Assembly (NCBI GenBank): GCA_001602885.1
Contig: LUZH01000087.1
Span: forward strand, 1 to 12,757
Length of the DNA stretch: 12,757 nucleotides
From: Bacteroidales bacterium Bact_16
GTDB lineage: Bacteria; Bacteroidota; Bacteroidia; Bacteroidales; UBA932
Direction of reading: 5' to 3'
The translations under genes were made by a program, and so were the position numbers. The notes under the pieces were generated by a model. The model did no database searches. It was not told the origin of the DNA and saw only the letters and a program-made list of their open reading frames with translations. Each line of letters begins with the position of its first letter. Within the stretch, counting starts at the first letter, position 1. This document shows, in pieces, positions 1-5,336 of this stretch.

Positions 1-732
1 GTCGGCGCTGTAGGTGTGGACCATCGGGTTGTGGGGGCTGTTCTCCCACGGGCCGAGCGCGCTCTTGCTGCGGGCCACCACGACCATATGGCTGGTCGCC
101 GGGCCGGCGGTGCCGCCCTCGGCGCTCACGAGGTAGTACCAGTCGCCGCGTTTCAGGAGCTTGGGCGACTCCAGCCACATGCCCTCGGTCTCCCATTCGG
201 CGGGGAATTCCCAGCCGTCGTAGACCTTCTGCGGCTTGCCCGCGGCGGCCAGGCCGTCCGGGGTCAGGGGCGTGACCCAGCCGTTGTTGGTGTAGAGATA
301 GCGCCGGCCGTCCTCCGCCACGACGTGGCCCGGGTCGATGCCGCCCACGTCGAGCTTGACCGGGGCGCTCCAGGGCCCCTCCGGCCGGTCGGCCACCACG
401 ACGTAGTTCTCGCCGCGGCTGGTCGGGTAGTAGATGTAGTATTTGCCGTCCACCTTGCAGATGTCGGGGGCGAAGATGGAATAGTCGCCGTCCTCGACGG
501 CCCGCGCCACCGGCTCCCAGTGCCGCAGGTCGGTGGAGTGCCAGACGAGCAGGCCGGGGAAGTAGGTGAACGAAGAATGGGTCATATAGAAGTTCCTGCC
601 GTCGCGCAGGATGGTCGGGTCGGGGTAGTCGCCCGGGAAGATGCAGGTCTTGACGGTCTTGGCCTTGTCGGGGGCGCAGGCGGCGGCCAAAAAGCCTGTA
701 ATCAGCAGTAAACAGAGGGATTTCAGTCTCAT
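1..732 (-). CDS. GH43 family glycoside hydrolase, lipoprotein (3' part beyond window edge)
   Basis: Predicted extracytoplasmic five-bladed beta-propeller glycosidase of family GH43, whose members cleave arabinan, xylan or related side chains. The reverse strand is open for 244 codons from the ATG at 730-732 to the left edge; the C-terminus is missing. Residues 1-19 form a lipoprotein signal with lipobox LAAAC (Cys19). The GH43 catalytic triad is visible: general base Asp38 in YPDPT, pKa-modulating Asp133 in GIDPGH, and general acid Glu188 in WLESPKL, with spacing as expected for the family. Substrate cannot be told from the sequence; arabinofuranosidase, xylosidase and arabinanase activities all occur in GH43. 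It is divergent from the nitroreductase gene, with a 70-base gap between them. No SusC/SusD pair lies in the window, so membership of a polysaccharide utilisation locus is unproven. Confidence 0.9.
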   Translation of the reverse strand, partial: MRLKSLCLLLITGFLAAACAPDKAKTVKTCIFPGDYPDPTILRDGRNFYMTHSSFTYFPGLLVWHSTDLRHWEPVARAVEDGDYSIFAPDICKVDGKYYIYYPTSRGENYVVVADRPEGPWSAPVKLDVGGIDPGHVVAEDGRRYLYTNNGWVTPLTPDGLAAAGKPQKVYDGWEFPAEWETEGMWLESPKLLKRGDWYYLVSAEGGTAGPATSHMVVVARSKSALGPWENSPHNPMVHTYSAD

Positions 733-802
733 TATGTGTCAGTTTTCCTGTAAAAATACGGAAAAAATAGTATATTGTGGCGAACACTAAAACGCAATCG
801 CC

Positions 803-1405
803 ATGAAAAAGACTTTTTGGGACCGGATCAGTGACATCACCCACATCCACAGACGTGCGGCTTTCGCGGACGTTCCGGAGCGGAGCGGTACGAAAGAACC
901 CGCCTTCATGACCCTGGCCAGGGAGCGTTATTCCTGCCGCAGCTACAAGGACACGCCGCTCACGGACGCGCAGGTCGCCCAGATCCTGGAGGCGGCCCGC
1001 GTGGCGCCGACCGCCGCCAACAAGCAGCCGGTGCATGTCTGGGTGGTCAAGAGCCCGGAGGGGCTCGAGAAACTGAAGGGCGCGACGGACTACACCTACG
1101 GGGCACCCGTGGTGTTCATGGTCGGCGCGAAGCCGGACGCCGCCTGGGTGCGCAAGTATGACGGCAAGAACGGCGCCGAAGTGGATGCCGCCATCGTCGG
1201 GACGCACATCATGCTGGCCGCCTCGGCCCTGGGCCTCGGCAACGTCTGGGTGGGCTCCTTCGACCCGGCGCGCATCAAGGCCGATTTCCCGGAGACGGAA
1301 GGCTACGAGGTCGTGTGCCTCTTCCCGGTGGGCGTGCCCGCCGCCCCGGCCGGAGCCAACCACGACCAGCGCCAGCCGCTCGGCCAGTTTGCCTCGGAGC
1401 TCTGA
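803..1405 (+). CDS. Nitroreductase family protein (FMN-dependent oxidoreductase)
   Basis: Probable cytoplasmic FMN- and NAD(P)H-dependent oxidoreductase of the nitroreductase fold; natural substrate unknown. Seen in the 200-residue product: the N-terminal FMN phosphate-binding pattern R42-x-S44-x-R46, the APTAANKQP segment at about 68-76, a helix at 128-150 with the GLGNVWVG motif, and a basic QRQPLGQF tail. The start is uncertain. From 803 the protein carries about 36 residues before the usual family start, while the internal ATG at 908 (Met36, just before TLARERYSCRSYKD) would give the typical compact form of 165 residues. The 803 start has an A-rich MKK beginning and AT-rich upstream sequence, so it was kept. 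The next gene has its own promoter 4 bases after this stop. Confidence 0.88.
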   Translation: MKKTFWDRISDITHIHRRAAFADVPERSGTKEPAFMTLARERYSCRSYKDTPLTDAQVAQILEAARVAPTAANKQPVHVWVVKSPEGLEKLKGATDYTYGAPVVFMVGAKPDAAWVRKYDGKNGAEVDAAIVGTHIMLAASALGLGNVWVGSFDPARIKADFPETEGYEVVCLFPVGVPAAPAGANHDQRQPLGQFASEL

Positions 1406-1408
1406 ACG

Positions 1409-1440
1409 TTTGCTTCTTAGCGGAGAGATTGTTATATTTG
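1409..1440 (+). promoter_or_regulatory. Bacteroidota-type housekeeping promoter
   Basis: TTTG at 1409-1412 and TATATTTG at 1433-1440, separated by 20 bases, match the phylum's -33/-7 consensus (TTTG and TAnnTTTG) exactly. The predicted transcription start near 1446-1448 lies only about 12 bases before the ATG at 1459. This supports that start codon and suggests that the lipoprotein gene and the following lpdA are transcribed from here, independently of the nitroreductase gene. Confidence 0.75.
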
Positions 1441-1458
1441 TGAATTAATACACTGAAA

Positions 1459-1983
1459 ATGAAAAAGACCATCCTCCCCCTTTTCGCGGCTGCGGCCCTG
1501 CTTCTGGCGGGCTGCGCCCCCAAGCCGTCCGAGAATGCTCCCGTTACTCCGAACGCCATGATTGAACAGACTACGCCCAATCCCGAGAACGCCGCCCAGG
1601 CTCAGCAGTTCCTCAAGAAGTGCGGCACCTACTACCTCGCCACCGTCGAGGGTGACCAGCCGCGCGTCCGTCCTTTCGGCACCGCCGAGATCTTCGAGGG
1701 CAAGCTCTATATCCAGACCGGCAAGGTCAAGAACGTCTACAAGCAGCTGATCGCCAATCCCCGTGCGGAGATCTGCGCGTTTTCCGGCACCGAGTGGATC
1801 CGCATCCAGTGCGAGCTGATCCCGGACGAGCGCATCGAGGCCAAGCAGGACATGCTGGACAAGAACCCTTCGCTTGGAATGATGTACAAGGCGGATGACG
1901 ACAATACCATCGTATTCTATCTCCGCAACGCCACCGCGACGATTTCTTCCTTCAGTGCTCCTTCGCGGAGCTTCCAGTTCTAG
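1459..1983 (+). CDS. Lipoprotein with pyridoxamine 5'-phosphate oxidase-like (FMN-binding split barrel) domain
   Basis: The 174-residue product begins with a lipoprotein signal peptide (MKK, hydrophobic stretch 5-16, lipobox LLAGC with Cys19), followed by a short Pro/Asn-rich linker to about residue 45. The rest is a complete split-barrel domain of the pyridoxamine-phosphate-oxidase-like family: CGTYYLATVEGDQPRVRPFGT, GKLYIQTGKVKNVYKQL, NPRAEICAF, and a C-terminal ATISSF strand. Family members bind FMN, F420 or haem, or act as small oxidoreductases; the substrate here is unknown. The close gut-bacterial relatives known to me are cytoplasmic and start near FLKKCGTYYLATV, so the lipid anchor is unusual. 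An in-frame ATG at 1558 (Met34) could in principle give an unanchored form. The lpdA gene starts 21 bases downstream and is probably co-transcribed. Confidence 0.88.
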   Translation: MKKTILPLFAAAALLLAGCAPKPSENAPVTPNAMIEQTTPNPENAAQAQQFLKKCGTYYLATVEGDQPRVRPFGTAEIFEGKLYIQTGKVKNVYKQLIANPRAEICAFSGTEWIRIQCELIPDERIEAKQDMLDKNPSLGMMYKADDDNTIVFYLRNATATISSFSAPSRSFQF

Positions 1984-2004
1984 GAAAGCGTTTTCCGGTC
2001 ATAT

Positions 2005-3387
2005 ATGTACGATTTAGCCATCATCGGCGGCGGCCCCGGCGGGTACGTTGCCGCGGAGCGTGCCGGCGCTGCCGGCCTCAAGGTCGTCCTTTTCGAAGGG
2101 AAATCCCTCGGCGGCGTCTGTCTCAACGAAGGTTGCATCCCCACCAAGACCCTGCTCTACAGCGCCAAGGTCTATGATTATGCGCAGCACGCCGACCGTT
2201 ACGGGGTGAGCGTGGAGGCGCCGTCGCTGGACTTCGGCGCCGTGCTCAAGCGCAAGGAGAAGGTCGTCCGCAAGCTCGTCGCCGGCGTGAAGGCGCAGAT
2301 GAAGGGCGCGGGCGTGGAGGTGGTCGCCGCGCAGGCGGAGATCACCGGCCGCAGCGCCGCCGGCTTCACGGTCGCGGCCGACGGCCAGACCTATGAAGCG
2401 GCGAAGCTGCTGCTCTGCACCGGCTCCGAGGCCGTCGTGCCGCCCATCCCGGGCCTGCGCGAAGGGCTCGGCGGCCCGGTCGTGACCAGCCGCGAGATCC
2501 TCGCGCTCGAGGAGCGCCCGGAGGAGCTGGTCGTCATCGGCGGCGGCGTGATCGGAATGGAATTCGCCAGTTTCTTCAACTCGGTCGGCACGAAGGTGAC
2601 GGTCGTGGAGATGCTGCCCAAGATCCTCGGCCCGATGGACGGCGAGGTCAGCGCGATGCTGCAGGCGCAGTACGCCAAGAAGGGCGTCACCTTCTGCCTG
2701 GGCTGCAAGGTCGTGGCCGTCGAAGGCGACACCGTGGTCTACGAGACCCCGGAAGGGGAGACCTGCCGCGTGCGCGGGGACAGGATCCTCGTGTCGGTGG
2801 GCCGCCGCGCCCGGCTCGAAGGCTTCGGCCTGGAGCGCCTGGGCGTGGAGCTGGCGCTCAACAAGGCCGGCAAGCCGGTCGGTATCAAGGTCGACGCGCA
2901 GATGCGCACCAGCGTGCCGGGCGTCTATGCCGCCGGCGACGTGACGGGCTTCTCGATGCTGGCGCACACGGCTTCCCGCGAAGGCGAGGTGGCCGTCAAC
3001 GATATTCTCGGCAAGGCCGACGCGATGCGCTACGACGCCATCCCGGGCGTGGTCTACACCAACCCGGAGGTCGCGGGCGTGGGGCTGACGGAAGAGGAAG
3101 CCGTGGCGCGCGGCATCGCGCACACGGTGCAGAAGCTCCCGATGGCGTTCTCCGGCCGCTTCGTGGCCGAAAACGAGCGCGGCGAAGGCCTCTGCAAGAT
3201 CATCTGCGGGGCGGAGCGCCACGAGGTGCTGGGCGTCCACATGCTGGGCAACCCGTGCTCCGAGATCCTGTCCGCGGCGTGCATCGCCGTCGGGACAGGA
3301 ATGACCGCCGGGCAGCTGCGAAGCATCGTCTTCGCGCACCCGACGGTCTCCGAAATCCTCAAGGAAACGGCTGCTGCCCTGGTCTAG
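2005..3387 (+). CDS. lpdA: Dihydrolipoyl dehydrogenase (E3)
   Basis: Cytoplasmic FAD enzyme that reoxidises dihydrolipoamide with NAD+ in 2-oxo-acid dehydrogenase complexes or the glycine cleavage system. The 460-residue length is normal for the family. Seen: N-terminal FAD-binding GGGPGGY (8-14), redox-active disulfide GGVCLNEGCIPTK (Cys39, Cys44), a central NAD-binding GGGVIGMEFASFF motif, the second FAD motif GVYAAGDV, and the C-terminal catalytic dyad in HPTVSE (His445, Glu450). No E1, E2 or lipoyl-protein gene lies in the window, so its partner complex cannot be assigned. It follows the split-barrel lipoprotein by 21 bases and ends in a 4-base convergent overlap (CTAG) with the gene on the other strand. 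GC content is very high here; one 60-base line, 2281-2340, has 46 G/C. Confidence 0.96.
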   Translation: MYDLAIIGGGPGGYVAAERAGAAGLKVVLFEGKSLGGVCLNEGCIPTKTLLYSAKVYDYAQHADRYGVSVEAPSLDFGAVLKRKEKVVRKLVAGVKAQMKGAGVEVVAAQAEITGRSAAGFTVAADGQTYEAAKLLLCTGSEAVVPPIPGLREGLGGPVVTSREILALEERPEELVVIGGGVIGMEFASFFNSVGTKVTVVEMLPKILGPMDGEVSAMLQAQYAKKGVTFCLGCKVVAVEGDTVVYETPEGETCRVRGDRILVSVGRRARLEGFGLERLGVELALNKAGKPVGIKVDAQMRTSVPGVYAAGDVTGFSMLAHTASREGEVAVNDILGKADAMRYDAIPGVVYTNPEVAGVGLTEEEAVARGIAHTVQKLPMAFSGRFVAENERGEGLCKIICGAERHEVLGVHMLGNPCSEILSAACIAVGTGMTAGQLRSIVFAHPTVSEILKETAAALV

Positions 3388-3740
3388 GAATCCCTTTCTT
3401 TCCGGGCAAACTTCTTGATGGCTTCCGCGTGCGGCTCCTGGCTGGCGGAGGCCGCCTTCAGGATGACGTGCCGGCCTCGCAGGTGCCAGAGCACACGGCT
3501 GCCGTCGAAGGTCTCATGGAGTGCATCCTTGAGCGGCAGGGTGGCTGTCGGTGTCGCCATGGTCCTGGTGGTGTCAAGCAGATGCTGAAGGGAAGCGTCG
3601 TAGACGAAATGGATTCTGTAGCGTTCCTTTAGCTGCTCCATGCAGCTTGACAGGGGCTCCTGTGCCGTCATGCATAACGGCGGAGCAAGGAGCAGCGCAG
3701 CGATGAACGCGGCCTTTTCTTTTGTACGGAAGTTTTTCAT
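3384..3740 (-). CDS. Stand-alone STN-domain protein (secreted; paralogue of the receptor N-terminus)
   Basis: Small periplasmic protein of 118 residues: signal peptide to about Ala26 (MTAQ), an STN (secretin/TonB short N-terminal) domain at 27-97, and a charged 21-residue tail. It aligns without gaps to the first 97 residues of the TonB-dependent receptor in the same operon: both start MKNF, both have QE at 27-28, and both share HFVYDASLQ and ILKAA. By hand count about 39 of 71 residues (27-97) are identical. STN domains in TonB receptors contact the periplasmic part of FecR proteins and transmit the signal. This protein has no plug or barrel. It begins 12 bases after the DUF5683-type gene and is the last gene of the array. 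It may modulate FecR, or be the surviving 5' end of a second receptor; the intact signal peptide and frame favour a working protein. Confidence 0.8.
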   Translation of the reverse strand: MKNFRTKEKAAFIAALLLAPPLCMTAQEPLSSCMEQLKERYRIHFVYDASLQHLLDTTRTMATPTATLPLKDALHETFDGSRVLWHLRGRHVILKAASASQEPHAEAIKKFARKERDS

Positions 3741-3752
3741 AGCAGGTCTCTT

Positions 3753-4253
3753 TTAGAAGTTGACGGCCAGGGTGAGCCCGGGCGCGAAATTGCTGCCGGG
3801 TGCATACTTCACGGAAGGATACAGGCTCAGCGAAGTCCCCTTGGCGAGGACATCCTGCCGGTACATGTTCTTGACCTTGGCCACGTGGGTCGCGTCCACG
3901 ATCGACCAGATGTCGACGGCGATGGTTGCGATGGCGGAAACGATGCACAGGACTGCACAAGTCTCATTGTACTCGGCGGCGTAGCCGAACGTGGCGGTGG
4001 CGCTGGCAAGCGCCATTTCACCGGCGAAGAAGGCGATGCCGCGGCCCACCTCGTCGCAGACCATCTGTCCGAGGCCCGGCATCAGGAACGAAGCGGCGCC
4101 GGCCCAGATGGGGCTGTAGGGATCGGTCGACATCTTGACATATTCCCGGGGATTATAAGTCTTTTTCAACTCGCGGTATTTGGGCGCGACTTGAGCGTTG
4201 AGGAGGTTGCAACCGAGCACGACGGCTGCCAGAAGGACGATAAACTTTTTCAT
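3753..4253 (-). CDS. DUF5683-type small membrane protein
   Basis: Function unknown. The 166-residue product has an N-terminal export signal: either type I cleavage after LLNA (about 20) or, less likely, lipidation at Cys15 in VLGC. Then comes a conserved-looking segment YNPREYVKMSTDPYSPIWAG (34-52) leading into SFLMPGLGQ (55-63), the hallmark of DUF5683-like Bacteroidota proteins. Hydrophobic helices follow at about 73-92 and 98-118, then the basic VAKVKNMYRQD stretch. The C-terminus (PSVKYAPGSNFAPGLTLAVNF region, last residue Phe) looks like outer-membrane beta strands, an odd mix with the hydrophobic helices. The gene starts 4 bases after the DUF4249 stop, so it is in the receptor operon and probably supports surface assembly or signalling, though this is inference. 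Confidence 0.78.
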   Translation of the reverse strand: MKKFIVLLAAVVLGCNLLNAQVAPKYRELKKTYNPREYVKMSTDPYSPIWAGAASFLMPGLGQMVCDEVGRGIAFFAGEMALASATATFGYAAEYNETCAVLCIVSAIATIAVDIWSIVDATHVAKVKNMYRQDVLAKGTSLSLYPSVKYAPGSNFAPGLTLAVNF

Positions 4254-4257
4254 TGTT

Positions 4258-5331
4258 TTAAGGATTAAGGGTAAAAATATTATTGTTATCAGGAAGAATT
4301 GGCACCGATGCGAGGGTCATGCTGGCGTCAGAAGCGATGGAGACGAATCCCAGACCGCCTTTGACGTTGGAGGGAAGGGTTGCGGGCTCGAAAAGGGGGT
4401 TCCAGTCCTCGCTGTTGTTATTGACATTGGAAACCGTTTTCACATAACAGTATCTTTCGTAGGGGATTGACAACAGGTGGAACGTGAGGCTCATCCGGAC
4501 GGGCGTCGCCGTCAGTTCGCCGGCGACGTGGAGATCGTAGGCAAGAAAGCTGGGCTGGAAATAGAGCTCGCTGATGGCGATTTCCACATCTGCGGAGCTT
4601 TCCGAAAACGCTTTGTCCGTGAAGAGGGTATAGGGACAATAAATATCATATCCCAGGAGGTCGGAAATGAAGCTGTATCTGCCGTCATGGTTCAGGTCCA
4701 TTTCTTCCGAGAGAATCGGATCCTGATCGAATACATAAGGGACGGAACTCGAAAGCGTGGAGAAATACTCGTTCCCATCGGCATCCTGCCGTTTTACCTC
4801 GGAACGCTCGGTGACGAGGAGGTAATACCAGTTTTTCTCTCCGGGGCAGTCGACCAGACGTAACTTGCAGTGAAGGGTGGATGCGTCCTGGTCCAATTGA
4901 TCATTGTAACCTTTGACGCGGAGGGTGTCTACGGAAGCGATCGACGCTGCCGCGGGTGCCGTGACAGTGGCCTGTGCGTGCAGGTCCCGCCAACTCGCCT
5001 CCAACCGGACCTCATCGCCGGGGTGGATGTCGGCAGAGAAGACATACCGGCTTCCGTTTCCCTTTCCCCAGCTGGTTTCCGGCTCCGGGCTGGTGGATGC
5101 TTCTGCGGCGAACTCGCCGTTGATATAGACGTTCAGCCGTGCATCCGGCAACTCGCCGACACTGTTGATCTCCCCAAGACTCAGCCAGACACTGTGCGTC
5201 GTGTCGTAAGTATGCAGGTCCGCGTTCATGATGATGACCTCGGCGACCTCGCCGGACTGATACTCAAGCGGGTTGGAGCAGGCGCCGGCAAGCAGCGCCA
5301 TCAGGAAATATATCGGAGAAAGCTTTTTCAT
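4258..5331 (-). CDS. DUF4249 family lipoprotein (TonB receptor partner)
   Basis: Predicted surface or periplasmic lipoprotein of 357 residues. The signal ends in lipobox LAGAC (Cys18). The N-terminal half has beta-sandwich-like sequence (ARLNVYINGEFAAEAS, RYVFSADIHPGDEVRLEASW, QATVTAP), typical of DUF4249, followed by a longer C-terminal region ending in the NVNNNSEDWNPLFEPATLPSN-type segment. DUF4249 genes in this phylum habitually follow a TonB-dependent receptor, as here, where the start is 5 bases after the receptor stop. The domain is thought to sit on or near the receptor in a SusD-like position, but no ligand is known. Base composition is lower in GC than neighbouring housekeeping genes: 25 of 60 bases in 4621-4680, which suits a surface protein under different selection or one acquired with the receptor. 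Confidence 0.85.
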   Translation of the reverse strand: MKKLSPIYFLMALLAGACSNPLEYQSGEVAEVIIMNADLHTYDTTHSVWLSLGEINSVGELPDARLNVYINGEFAAEASTSPEPETSWGKGNGSRYVFSADIHPGDEVRLEASWRDLHAQATVTAPAAASIASVDTLRVKGYNDQLDQDASTLHCKLRLVDCPGEKNWYYLLVTERSEVKRQDADGNEYFSTLSSSVPYVFDQDPILSEEMDLNHDGRYSFISDLLGYDIYCPYTLFTDKAFSESSADVEIAISELYFQPSFLAYDLHVAGELTATPVRMSLTFHLLSIPYERYCYVKTVSNVNNNSEDWNPLFEPATLPSNVKGGLGFVSIASDASMTLASVPILPDNNNIFTLNP

Positions 5332-5336
5332 ACGTA

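Noticed and set aside
16..711. Open frame of 231 codons on the plus strand at the left edge
   Set aside because: Antisense to the GH43 gene, whose catalytic residues and lipoprotein signal are clear on the minus strand.
743..778. Housekeeping promoter for the nitroreductase gene
   Set aside because: TATATTGT at 771-778 differs from TAnnTTTG in two positions and no good TTTG lies at the right distance; a promoter is likely somewhere in 733-802 but the boxes cannot be assigned.
2014..3339. Long open frame (441 codons) on the minus strand inside lpdA
   Set aside because: It is an antisense shadow of a high-GC gene; the product is His/Ala/Arg/Asp-rich with no recognisable motif, while the plus frame is a complete dihydrolipoyl dehydrogenase.
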